Of a DNA stretch of 32,476 bases, positions 7,283 through 14,942 are shown piece after piece. Positions within the stretch are counted from its first letter, which is position 1. Each line of letters starts with the position of its first letter. The notes under the pieces are model-generated. The model saw nothing but the letters and a program-made list of their open reading frames with translations, was not told the DNA's origin and made no database searches. The DNA lies in contig CAAGJN010000057.1 in assembly GCA_900770255.1 (NCBI GenBank), positions 1 to 32,476 of the forward strand. Direction: 5' to 3'. The position numbers and the translations under genes were made by a program. The DNA comes from Clostridia bacterium. Lineage in GTDB: Bacteria; Bacillota; Clostridia; Oscillospirales; Acutalibacteraceae.

Positions 7283-7415
7283 GTTTCCACTCCCATCAAG
7301 TCGTTCGGGAGTAGTATTTGCTGCGCAGGGACAAATATGCTGTAAGGAGCGCACAGAAAAACGACAGGCTTCAGCTGCGAACTTTTTTGATCCTCTTAAC
7401 TTTTCACCGTTTATA

Positions 7416-7459
7416 AAAAGCAAAAACTCCGGACTCGTTGATACACAACGAATTCAGAG
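7416..7459 (-). terminator. terminator of tRNA-Lys
   Basis: A 14-base stem, with one mismatch and two wobble pairs, is formed by 7427-7440 and 7446-7459. On the minus strand it is followed by TTTTTGCTTTTT, a classic intrinsic terminator directly after the tRNA. Confidence 0.85.
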
Positions 7460-7467
7460 CTTTCCTT

Positions 7468-7543
7468 TGGTGATCCATCGGAGATTCGAACTCCGGACAC
7501 CTTGATTAAAAGTCAAGTGCTCTACCGACTGAGCTAATGGATC
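7468..7543 (-). tRNA. tRNA-Lys (anticodon TTT)
   Basis: A 76-nt cloverleaf with encoded CCA. The acceptor arms GATCCAT and ATGGATC pair over 7 bp with discriminator A. The D-loop motif AGCTCAGTCGGTAGAGC is present, and the anticodon stem CTTGA/TCAAG encloses loop CTTTTAA. The anticodon TTT lies at 7508-7510. The T-arm contains GTTCGAATC. Confidence 0.98.
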
Positions 7544-7680
7544 ATATTGTGTTTTTGCCGATCGGCTCTATATCTGCAAATCAGCTTGATAATCATATAA
7601 TATTTGACCGGAAAAGTCAAGTCCTTTTTCTATTTTTTTGAATGTGCGGCAGGAGTATGAAAATTTTTTTAATTTTTGTG

Positions 7681-7708
7681 TTGACAAAGCTGTTTTTTAT
7701 GATATGAT
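7681..7708 (+). promoter_or_regulatory. promoter of the GntR-ABC operon
   Basis: A perfect TTGACA (7681-7686) is followed after 16 bases by TATGAT (7703-7708). The predicted transcription start falls at the left edge of the palindrome at 7711-7737. Confidence 0.8.
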
Positions 7709-7710
7709 AT

Positions 7711-7737
7711 AAGCGTGCTATGACAGATAGCACACTT
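7711..7737 (+). promoter_or_regulatory. 27-bp palindromic operator, likely site of the GntR regulator
   Basis: AAGCGTGCTAT (7711-7721) and ATAGCACACTT (7727-7737) are inverted copies with a single mismatch in 11 bases, separated by 5 bases. The palindrome starts 2 bases after the -10 element, where a dimeric repressor would block initiation. YtrA-type GntR proteins usually bind a palindrome at their own promoter; the pairing with the regulator encoded at 7776 is inferred. Confidence 0.75.
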
Positions 7738-7775
7738 ATACAGTTGTTTCAGGCTATTTTGAAAGGAGAATCGCT

Positions 7776-8150
7776 GTGGTCTCTATAGACAAGCAGAGCC
7801 GGGTACCGGCATATGAGCAGATAAAGAATCAGCTTTTGACACTCATTCTTGTCGGCGCGTTTGAACCGCACTCGCAGCTTCCTTCAATACGTTCCATTGC
7901 CGCCGACGCCGGAGTAAACATAAACACAGTTAAAAAGGCATTCTCCGATCTTGAATCCTACGGCGCAATATACACAGTGCCCGGCAAGGGCAGTTTTGTC
8001 AGCGAAAAGGCATTTCGCAACGACACTGTGCATGAGAGCGCTGTATCCGACATCTCGGACGCTATCTCAGCGGCGCGCGCCAAGGGGCTCAGGAAGCAGG
8101 AAATAATCGACATTCTCAATGAAATCTATACACAGGAGGAAGAATTATGA
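7776..8150 (+). CDS. GntR-family (YtrA-like) transcriptional regulator
   Basis: A 124-residue short GntR protein. The winged helix-turn-helix occupies about residues 10-77 (VPAYEQIKNQLL, LPSIRSIAADAGVNINTVKKAF, wing PGKGSFV). A short C-terminal helical tail (ARAKGLRKQEIIDILNEIY) replaces a ligand-binding domain. This architecture is the YtrA subfamily, which typically represses ABC-transporter operons and responds to envelope stress. GTG start with AAAGGAG 8 bases upstream. The stop overlaps the next gene's ATG by 4 bases (ATGA). Confidence 0.92.
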   Translation: MVSIDKQSRVPAYEQIKNQLLTLILVGAFEPHSQLPSIRSIAADAGVNINTVKKAFSDLESYGAIYTVPGKGSFVSEKAFRNDTVHESAVSDISDAISAARAKGLRKQEIIDILNEIYTQEEEL

Positions 8151-9067
8151 TCGAGATAATCGGCGTAACTAAACGATTTCAGGATTTTACCGCGATTCAA
8201 AATCTGTCGCTGAAGGTCGGCAAATCTTCTGTTTACGGCCTGGTAGGCTACAACGGAGCGGGCAAGACGACGCTGCTCAAAACGGTAGCGGGTGTTTACA
8301 AGGCGGACGAGGGCGAAGTCAGGATCTTCGGCGAAAACGTGTTTGACAACGCAAAGATCAAGCAGCGCCTCTTCTACGTTCCCGATGACATATATTTTGA
8401 GCCTAACGCCACAATCGAGAGCATGGGCAAATTCTATGCGGGCTACTATCCCCGCTTTAACTTCGACACAATGCGCAAGCTCTCAAAAGTATTCGGACTT
8501 GACGCCAAAAAGAACATACGCGGTTTTTCAAAAGGTATGCAGAGGCAGGCCGAGCTGATTCTCGGTATGTCCACGATGCCCGAAGTGATTTTGCTCGACG
8601 AGAGCTTCGACGGACTTGACCCGGCAAAGAGAAACCTCATAAAAAATCTTCTGCTCGAGTATATGGCTGAGGAGGAATGCTCGGTCATCATTTCCTCTCA
8701 CAACCTGCATGAGCTTGCGGATATGTGCGACCACATAGCTCTGATCAACGGCAAGAGCATCGTTATGGACTGCTCGGTCGATGACATCAGCGGCTCGCGC
8801 TGCAAGTTCAGGCTCGTCTTCGATCACGACGTTGAAGAGAGCGATTTTAAGGATATCGACATCAAGCATTTTAACCGCGACGGCAAGATAATCACTCTGA
8901 GCGCCAACGGCGATATCGACAGCAATGAGAAGAAGCTTCAGGCGATGAAGCCGCTGCTAATTGAAAAATTTCCGCTCACACTCGAGGAGATTTTCCTTGA
9001 GGAGATGGAGGGCAGCGACTACGATTTCAAGGACATTTTCGGCAAACCCGAAAAAGAGAAGAAATGA
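8147..9067 (+). CDS. ABC transporter ATP-binding protein (YtrB-like)
   Basis: Nucleotide-binding subunit of a two-component ABC system, 306 residues. Visible motifs are Walker A GYNGAGKT (34-41), a divergent signature FSKGM (127-131) in place of LSGGQ, Walker B VILLDESFDGLDP (about 147-159) and the switch histidine in SSHNLHEL. The C-terminal 90 residues form the extension usual in this exporter class. It is coupled to the GntR gene upstream and followed 10 bases later by the membrane protein. The transported substrate cannot be told from sequence. Confidence 0.93.
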   Translation: MIEIIGVTKRFQDFTAIQNLSLKVGKSSVYGLVGYNGAGKTTLLKTVAGVYKADEGEVRIFGENVFDNAKIKQRLFYVPDDIYFEPNATIESMGKFYAGYYPRFNFDTMRKLSKVFGLDAKKNIRGFSKGMQRQAELILGMSTMPEVILLDESFDGLDPAKRNLIKNLLLEYMAEEECSVIISSHNLHELADMCDHIALINGKSIVMDCSVDDISGSRCKFRLVFDHDVEESDFKDIDIKHFNRDGKIITLSANGDIDSNEKKLQAMKPLLIEKFPLTLEEIFLEEMEGSDYDFKDIFGKPEKEKK

Positions 9068-9077
9068 GGTGTCTTGA

Positions 9078-11582
9078 ATGAAAAAGAACTATAAGAATAC
9101 ATTCTGGTTTACCGTCGGCCACGCGGCGAAAAAGAATTTCATTTTTCCGGCAATCACATTTGCTCTGAGCTTGTTTTTTTATCTCTACGGCTTTTGCTGG
9201 GATATTATAAAAGAAAAGAAGAACATAGCAGCACTTTCCGGGCAAAATTTAAAAGAGATGCTTCGCAATTTATATGAAGTGTTTATTTTTAATTCCGGAG
9301 AGCTGGGCTATAATCCTATGGAAACGTTCTACCCCGCCATACTCGTGGCGCTCTCCGCCCTGCTCGGCGTTATGCTGTTCAGATTTGTAACAAACAAAAA
9401 GACCGTCAATGTCTATTACAGTCTCGGCATCAAGCGTTCTGAGCTTTACGCTGCGCGCTGGCTTGCAGGCGCTCTTATGATGCTTGCAGCGGTACTGCTT
9501 CCGCTCGCTGTCTCCGCGGCGATCAATCTTTATTATTTCGGCTCATCCGTCGCACTATGGAAAACCGTTGCGTTCTATGCCGTTCACGCATCTGTTGCGG
9601 TACTCGCCGGACTGACTATATCAGCAGCAGTATCAAGCTGCGTGGGCACGGTGGTTGAATCCATCGGATTTTCGGCAGTGCTCATCGCGTTCCCGAGCAT
9701 TGTGATGATGTGCATTAACTACGCTGTTCCAGCAATTCTTCACGGCGCGCCGTCAATAATGTATTACGGCGTATATCCAAAGGCCTTCAGCTACGGCGAC
9801 GTTTGCCTCAACATGTCTGTCACTCCGATAGGCAAGCTTCTCAGCCACATTGACCTGCTTATGCTCAACAAGGATGAATTCATTTCTTCAGGCGTAGTTG
9901 CGGCAATGACCGGAGAAGAGATAAAAAAATGGTCAGCCCCATCATTTTCTCCGTATATACTTTGGACTGTTCTTATCGTGTTATTCTTCGCTTTCGGACT
10001 TTTTATGTTCAAGCGCAGAAAGGCCGAGATATGCGGCTTTCCCGGCAGAAGCAACGTGCTCAACTTCATACTGAGTATGATCGTATCCTTCAGCGCTGCG
10101 TCTTTTGCGCTCTACTTTGCCGCAGATGACGGCTATAAGACTGTCAAGATCTGGATGGTAATAGCAGGAGCTGTAGTGCTCAGCTATATTATCTTCCTCC
10201 TGATTGACGTTTTGATCCACCTCAGCTTCAAGGCGCTGAAAAAAGACTGGAAGATCGGGTTTATTCATGTCGGTCTAATGGCGGCGTTTATGCTCTCGCT
10301 CTACTCGGGATTTTTCGGCTACAGCAGCCGTCTGCCGGATATTCAGGACATTGAGAGCGCAACCGTTTCAGCGCCGTCTGCGATAATGGGCAGCTACAAG
10401 CTTGGAAAGAATCTCAATTCAAATTACTATGGGAATTATGAAGAATACAGCGAAAATTTAAACTACTATTATCTGTGGGATAACACCAACTCGCTTATAG
10501 AGAACTTTAAGAGCAAGGAGGATATAGCTGCCGTCCGTGAGCTTCACAAAGCTCTGATCAAAGCCGGCAACGTGCGCGGTCAAAACAGTTCTGCTGACTA
10601 CTCTGAGAGAGTTACCACCCAGAACGTAATAATAAAATACAAGCTCAAAAACGGGCGCGAGCTGATAAGAACCTACGAGTACGTTCCTCTTAATATATAC
10701 ACTAAGCTCTACACTATTGAGGATACCGAGAATTGGAACAACAAGATAAAAAATGAGCTGCTGAATATTGACGCGGAAGCAGTCATTCCAATCATTTTCT
10801 CAGCTCAGATGGACACAAAGACAGTCGTGAGCGAGGAAGAGACTAAGGGTCTTGCGCGCGCAATATACAACGACATAGTCGCTCTCAGCACAGATAAATT
10901 CCTCAGCAGCAATGCAAAATACCTCGGAGCTGTTGCTCTTTATGACTGTTCATACTCAGATGATGATTACGACTCACTCTACTATTATATTGATGATACG
11001 GAAATTACCGACGATCAGGAAATCGTCATTGAGGATGATGAGACGCCTCTCTCCCGTGAAGAGATTGCCGCCAGTGGAATCTGGCTGACCGAAACCGAAG
11101 GTGTTGAATACGCATCGCTCGGTGGTAACCTTTCGGTAATCCCTATAACCGAAGAAATGACAAACACGATCCAATATCTCAAGGATCACGGGCTCTACGA
11201 TAAGCTCAGCGACACCTCGCCGATAGTCAGCGTTAGGATTGCCGATATGGGTAAAGCGACCTCGGACAGTAGTTCGTTCGGTCCGTTCAATAACCCCATA
11301 TTCAATTCTTTCTGGGACAACGGCAAGTCAAAATCGGAGAAGAAGACTTTCCCCGACGGATCCTACTGGGTAAGTGGATACACGAGCGGCACATTTATGC
11401 CGTCAGATTCAAAGACTATTACCGACAAAGAAATTATTGAAAAGCTTTCGGCAAACGCCTACGGCTACAGATTCGATCTCAACGGCGGTTATCTTGTCGA
11501 ATTCAAGCGCGAGAACGGACATTTGACTATCATGTATGTCCCGGCTGGCAGAGTCAATATAGATCTCGACTCGCTCAAATAA
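9078..11582 (+). CDS. ABC transporter membrane protein with large C-terminal ectodomain
   Basis: An 834-residue membrane partner of the upstream ATPase. I count about nine membrane segments in the first half (near residues 18-42, 84-104, 130-150, 155-178, 185-215, 295-315, 325-345, 355-382 and 390-410). With the N-terminus inside, the following 420 residues would lie outside the cell. That part is Tyr/Asp/Ser-rich, with an acidic cluster around residues 630-665, and ends without an anchor. Related YtrB-linked membrane proteins carry a C-terminal domain of unknown function (I recall DUF6449, to be checked). GAGGTG precedes the ATG. A cell-envelope or antimicrobial-resistance role is inferred from the YtrA/YtrB context only. 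Confidence 0.85.
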   Translation: MKKNYKNTFWFTVGHAAKKNFIFPAITFALSLFFYLYGFCWDIIKEKKNIAALSGQNLKEMLRNLYEVFIFNSGELGYNPMETFYPAILVALSALLGVMLFRFVTNKKTVNVYYSLGIKRSELYAARWLAGALMMLAAVLLPLAVSAAINLYYFGSSVALWKTVAFYAVHASVAVLAGLTISAAVSSCVGTVVESIGFSAVLIAFPSIVMMCINYAVPAILHGAPSIMYYGVYPKAFSYGDVCLNMSVTPIGKLLSHIDLLMLNKDEFISSGVVAAMTGEEIKKWSAPSFSPYILWTVLIVLFFAFGLFMFKRRKAEICGFPGRSNVLNFILSMIVSFSAASFALYFAADDGYKTVKIWMVIAGAVVLSYIIFLLIDVLIHLSFKALKKDWKIGFIHVGLMAAFMLSLYSGFFGYSSRLPDIQDIESATVSAPSAIMGSYKLGKNLNSNYYGNYEEYSENLNYYYLWDNTNSLIENFKSKEDIAAVRELHKALIKAGNVRGQNSSADYSERVTTQNVIIKYKLKNGRELIRTYEYVPLNIYTKLYTIEDTENWNNKIKNELLNIDAEAVIPIIFSAQMDTKTVVSEEETKGLARAIYNDIVALSTDKFLSSNAKYLGAVALYDCSYSDDDYDSLYYYIDDTEITDDQEIVIEDDETPLSREEIAASGIWLTETEGVEYASLGGNLSVIPITEEMTNTIQYLKDHGLYDKLSDTSPIVSVRIADMGKATSDSSSFGPFNNPIFNSFWDNGKSKSEKKTFPDGSYWVSGYTSGTFMPSDSKTITDKEIIEKLSANAYGYRFDLNGGYLVEFKRENGHLTIMYVPAGRVNIDLDSLK

Positions 11583-11604
11583 GCCCATTCCTTGCACACA
11601 TAAA

Positions 11605-11639
11605 CCGCAGCCCCGCAGAAAAACTCTGCGGGGCTGCGG
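11605..11639. terminator. bidirectional terminator between convergent genes
   Basis: CCGCAGCCCCGCAGA (11605-11619) and TCTGCGGGGCTGCGG (11625-11639) form a perfect 15-bp stem with a 5-base loop. It is followed by ATTTTAT on the + strand and TTTATG on the minus strand. It sits 23 bases after the ABC membrane-protein stop and faces the lipase remnant. Confidence 0.85.
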
Positions 11640-11737
11640 GATTTTATCTGACGTAAAGCAGGATAAAGACTGAACTTTTACCTCACACAAAAACGTAGAT
11701 AGACAGGCTCTATCCGCATCAATTAGATATATAAAAT

Positions 11738-12395
11738 TTACAGCTCGTTTATCATCGTGAGCAAATCAACATAGAACATACGGACATTGTGATTGACAAA
11801 CAGGCCACCGTTTATCGAAAGATGATCGCCGCTGAAGGTAGGCATTATATTCCACACACCCGTCTTGACGCTGCCGCCGCTGTAAACGGTCGAGGGCGCG
11901 CCAAACGGAGCAAGAGCCGATATTTTATTGACAAGCCCGTCGTTCTCAAACCATTTTTCGTCAACCTTATATCCGCCTTCAGTCGTGCAGGTAAAGCTGC
12001 CCATTCTCTCAGCGCAAGCCCTAAAGAGCCATTCGATATTGCCTTCCACGGGGCTGTAGGTTCCGTCGTCATTTCGTTGCGTCGCGCTGCACGGATAGGA
12101 GAAATAATAGACATTCGCAAGCGTTGAGATATTCTCGTTCATCGCCATTGCATGATCTATATCCATATCATACTCTGCGCTGTCAAAAAGACCCTGTCGA
12201 GGTGCGGCGCGGTGGCGACTGTGAGCATCGCCACTACTGCTCTCTCCTCTGCCGTGGCGTTGACATCCTTTATTATCTCGTCGCGAACAAGGTAAGCTGT
12301 CGTTCCGTTGTGCGGAGCCGCATCGCGCGATATTTTGACACTCAGGGTGCGGCGCTTTGATCGCGTGAGCTCATATTCAAACCCGAGCTGCGGCA
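11738..12395 (-). pseudogene. decayed family I.5-like triacylglycerol lipase, 5'-truncated and frameshifted
   Basis: The downstream frame (11738-12166) matches the C-terminus of Geobacillus-type lipases. It has FENDGLVN with the catalytic Asp, then GVWNIMPTFSGDHLSI with the catalytic His in DHLS, then a MFYVDLL end. The upstream frame holds APHNGTT (near 12312), equivalent to the ATPHDGTT stretch of the family, and continues to LDRVF. The two join smoothly (LDRVF then DSAEYDMDI) if the reading phase changes at a run of five T on the coding strand (12185-12189). The part with the nucleophile Ser and the N-terminal half is missing; recognisable sequence begins about 12350, beside the stop of the next gene. 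No start or ribosome site is seen. A sequencing error could explain the shift but not the truncation. Confidence 0.75.
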
Positions 12396-13319
12396 TCAGC
12401 GGATGCCCATATCGGCCTTGAACTGCTGAGTCAGCTCGCGCATCTGATCGATCTCCATGCGGCGGCTGACAGTGAAGGCACAAGAATCCTTTGAGCGGCA
12501 GTTATAGCCTATCGGCAGGCCCTCAAGGGAAAGATAATACTTTGCGTTGACCGGATAGAGCTGACACTCGGCGAGCGAGGCAAAGCCCAGAAAGGCCTGA
12601 ACCTGCCCAGCCTTTTGAGGCTCTTTTTCAAAGTTCCTGCACAGCCATGAATAGATTTCCGGGTGGAAATTCGCCATGACTCCGGAAAATCCCGCGCAGC
12701 CCATTTTGAGCGTCTCAAGCAGACTCGCCGAGTTGGCGTTGAAGATCTTGAGCCCCATGCCGTCAACGGCCGCAAGCTTATCCTGTATCATACCGGGATC
12801 ACAGCATGTGTCCTTTAAAAATGTAAATCTGCCGGATTCGGCGAGTGTCTTCAGCACGTCGGGAGTCATTATGCGCTTATAGGGATACGGGCACTCATAT
12901 ATACCGAAATTGATGTCGCCTATAGCCTCGACAGCCTTATCTATATGCTCTATAAACACACTGTCATCCTCGTCCTCACGGGCAAAGCGGTTGGAGATAA
13001 AAACATATGCGTCTATCCCCTCCTGCACAAAGGCTTTTGCCTGCTCAATCTGCGTGTCAAGAGCATCCGCAACATGGCCGGATGCGACGACCGAGATGTT
13101 CTTCGGCGTATGCTGCATAACAAAATGCAGCAGTTCAAGGCGCTCCTCAAACGAGAGATAGAATATCTCGCTCGACTGGCAAATGGCAAAAATACCGTCA
13201 ACGCCCTTTTCGGCGTACCAGTTGATCAGCGCTTCAACCGCTGCATAATCTATTTTGTTGTCGTCGGTAAACGGCGTGAGCATGGTAGGATAAACGCCGT
13301 TCGGAATCATTTTTTTCAT
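12396..13319 (-). CDS. DHDPS/N-acetylneuraminate lyase family aldolase, substrate unknown
   Basis: A class I pyruvate aldolase-type TIM barrel of 307 residues. The Schiff-base lysine is in TFLKDTC (K169) and the conserved Tyr in GIYECPYP (Y141). The segment that reads GTTGE in DapA is CQSSE here (about 47-51), so it is not an ordinary DapA. It may act on a sugar acid or another 2-oxo acid. The ATG at 13319, 7 bases after GGAGGAG, is preferred over an open extension upstream. It follows sigF by 54 bases but has its own promoter, so it need not be a sporulation gene. Confidence 0.88.
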   Translation of the reverse strand: MKKMIPNGVYPTMLTPFTDDNKIDYAAVEALINWYAEKGVDGIFAICQSSEIFYLSFEERLELLHFVMQHTPKNISVVASGHVADALDTQIEQAKAFVQEGIDAYVFISNRFAREDEDDSVFIEHIDKAVEAIGDINFGIYECPYPYKRIMTPDVLKTLAESGRFTFLKDTCCDPGMIQDKLAAVDGMGLKIFNANSASLLETLKMGCAGFSGVMANFHPEIYSWLCRNFEKEPQKAGQVQAFLGFASLAECQLYPVNAKYYLSLEGLPIGYNCRSKDSCAFTVSRRMEIDQMRELTQQFKADMGIR

Positions 13320-13349
13320 TGTTTTCTCCTCCGTGGTATCAGTCAACTA

Positions 13350-13377
13350 AGTTTATCACACAGGGAGAATTTGTCAA
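13350..13377 (-). promoter_or_regulatory. promoter of the aldolase gene, overlapping the sigF stop
   Basis: On the minus strand TTGACA (13372-13377) is followed after 16 bases by TAAACT (13350-13355). The TGA inside the -35 element is the stop codon of sigF. This allows expression of the aldolase independently of the spoIIA operon. Confidence 0.55.
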
Positions 13378-14036
13378 GCGGAGAGATTTCGGCGCAGCAA
13401 CGCGAGCACAGCCTTTTCACGCCGTGACACCTGCACCTGAGACATGCCGAGCAGTTCGGCGGTCTTGCTCTGCGTCATGCCGCGATAGTACCTTAAGCTT
13501 ATCATCTCGCGGTCACGTTCGTCGAGCATGGCTATGACCTCGCGCAAAGCAATAAGCTCGGAGGCGGCATTCTCCGGCGACTCAACGGGCAGATCGATCT
13601 GCCCCTCGCCGTCGTCGGTACAGGCGGTCAGCGATACTGCGGGCATAGCGGCGTTGAGAAGCTGAGCCGTCTGCGCTACGTCGCTGCCGAGCCTTTCCGC
13701 GAGCTGACTGACTGTCGGCTCGCGTCCGAGCTGTACTGTCAGCGCGTCCTTCTCGCGCATTGCGGCTCTCGCCTTCTCCTTGAGCGCTCTGCCCACTTTG
13801 ACGCTGCCGCCGTCGCGGAATATACGTTTTATTTCCCCAAGGATAACCGGCACGGCATAGGTCGAAAAGGAAAATCCGCGCTCTGGGTCAAAATTTTCGG
13901 CGGCCTTTATCAGCCCTACGCAGCCGGCCTGAAACAGATCGTCATATTCTGCTCCCTTGCCGCGGAATTTGTTTGCGCAGGCGTGTACGAGTCCCATATT
14001 CTGCTCAACAAGCTCATTGCGCTCATCCCTGTCCAT
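13374..14036 (-). CDS. sigF: RNA polymerase sporulation sigma factor SigF
   Basis: First forespore-specific sigma factor. The 220-residue protein has region 2 (LVEQNMGLVHACANKF, EYDDLFQAGCVGLIKAAENFDPERG, FSTYAVPVILGEIKR), region 3 (about 80-125) and region 4 with the helix-turn-helix (TQSKTAELLGMSQVQVSRREK). There is no region 1.1, as expected for SigF. It is held inactive by SpoIIAB, encoded immediately upstream with a 14-base overlap. AAGGGG lies 6 bases before the ATG within spoIIAB. The operon context settles the choice of SigF over SigG. Confidence 0.95.
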   Translation of the reverse strand: MDRDERNELVEQNMGLVHACANKFRGKGAEYDDLFQAGCVGLIKAAENFDPERGFSFSTYAVPVILGEIKRIFRDGGSVKVGRALKEKARAAMREKDALTVQLGREPTVSQLAERLGSDVAQTAQLLNAAMPAVSLTACTDDGEGQIDLPVESPENAASELIALREVIAMLDERDREMISLRYYRGMTQSKTAELLGMSQVQVSRREKAVLALLRRNLSA

Positions 14037-14475
14037 CGCCGCGCCCCTTGATATACTTGTCCATAGTCACGCTCGTTCCTTTCCCAGGCAAAGAGTGCAC
14101 GCGCACCCTGTCCATAAAGCTCTCCATAACTGCAAAGCCGAGTCCTGCCCGCTCACCGCCCAGAGTAGTAAACAGCGGCTCCATCGCCTGCTTGACGTCT
14201 ATCATCCCACAGCCGCGGTCGCGCACCCGCACGCGGACTAGACCGTCCTCGAACAGGCCGACCCATATGTAGATATCGCCCACGCTCTGGGGGTATGCGT
14301 GGACGATACAGTTGGTTACTGCCTCGCTCACGGCGGTTTTGATATCCGAGATCTCCTCAACCGTCGGATCCTGCTGCGCCGCAAACGCGGAGACGGCAAC
14401 GCGCGCAAAGCTCTCGTTGACGGAGCGGCTCTCTATTTTCAAATTCATTTGGTTTATCGGCCTTTTTCTACTCAT
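14023..14475 (-). CDS. spoIIAB: anti-sigma F factor and serine kinase SpoIIAB
   Basis: Binds and inhibits SigF and phosphorylates SpoIIAA. It is a GHKL ATPase of 150 residues with the N box SEAVTNCIVHAYP, G1 box DRGCGMID and G2 box GGERAGLGFAVMES. The start at 14475 has AAGGAGG 7 bases upstream. A second Met (MNLKIESRSVNESFARV) matches the usual family N-terminus, leaving a basic extension of nine residues. The start lies 8 bases inside spoIIAA and the stop 14 bases inside sigF, consistent with coupled translation. Confidence 0.95.
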   Translation of the reverse strand: MSRKRPINQMNLKIESRSVNESFARVAVSAFAAQQDPTVEEISDIKTAVSEAVTNCIVHAYPQSVGDIYIWVGLFEDGLVRVRVRDRGCGMIDVKQAMEPLFTTLGGERAGLGFAVMESFMDRVRVHSLPGKGTSVTMDKYIKGRGDGQG

Positions 14476-14794
14476 GTTTATCCTCCTTACGGCTGAGCGT
14501 GCAGAGCGACTGCATCCCAGCAAGCTTCATCATTTTATAATTCCTGTCGTTCAGGTTTGCAACCTCAAGCCTACCGTGCCAGCCCTGTATCAGCCTGTAT
14601 CTCCCCATGACGAGTCCGACCGCCGAGCTGTCCATAAACGAGACGTCCGAGAAGTCAAGACGCAGAACCTTAGGCTGCTGCGCCGCTGCCGCCGCGTCGA
14701 TGTCAGCACGCATTGCGGCGGCGGTATGATGATCGATCTCGCCGGAGAGCAGCACGTTCACACGCAGCGGATTTGAGATAATTTCAACTCCCAT
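14468..14794 (-). CDS. spoIIAA: anti-anti-sigma F factor SpoIIAA
   Basis: A STAS-domain protein of 108 residues that, when dephosphorylated, frees SigF by capturing SpoIIAB. The phosphorylation site is in FMDSSAVG (residues 53-60), within the conserved DSS motif. The ATG at 14794 is preceded by AAAGGAGG; an earlier in-frame codon has no ribosome site. It is first in the spoIIA operon. I looked for a sigma-H promoter in 14795-14875 and did not find a convincing one. Confidence 0.95.
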   Translation of the reverse strand: MGVEIISNPLRVNVLLSGEIDHHTAAAMRADIDAAAAAQQPKVLRLDFSDVSFMDSSAVGLVMGRYRLIQGWHGRLEVANLNDRNYKMMKLAGMQSLCTLSRKEDKHE

Positions 14795-14875
14795 GATTTT
14801 ATTCCTCCTTTTGTCTTTTACGGTCAATTAACAGTTTGCGCAGATAAAAACAGATTTATGCAGGCATAAAAAAAC

Positions 14876-14908
14876 GGATTATTATCATTGCATCAATGAT
14901 AATAATCC
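14876..14908 (-). terminator. terminator of folC
   Basis: GGATTATTATCATTG (14876-14890) and CAATGATAATAATCC (14894-14908) form a perfect 15-bp stem with a 3-base loop. On the minus strand it is followed by GTTTTTTTATG. It separates folC from the spoIIA operon. Confidence 0.9.
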
Positions 14909-14942
14909 ATCATAGCTGAAAATTCTGCCGAAAAGCGGCGGA

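Noticed and set aside
7316..7340. Rex-type operator before ldhA
   Set aside because: The partial TTTG...CAAA symmetry lacks the TTGTGAA/TTCACAA pattern.
14795..14875. Sigma-H promoter for the spoIIA operon
   Set aside because: No convincing AGGAWWW/GAAT pair was found, although one is expected from Bacillus and Clostridium.
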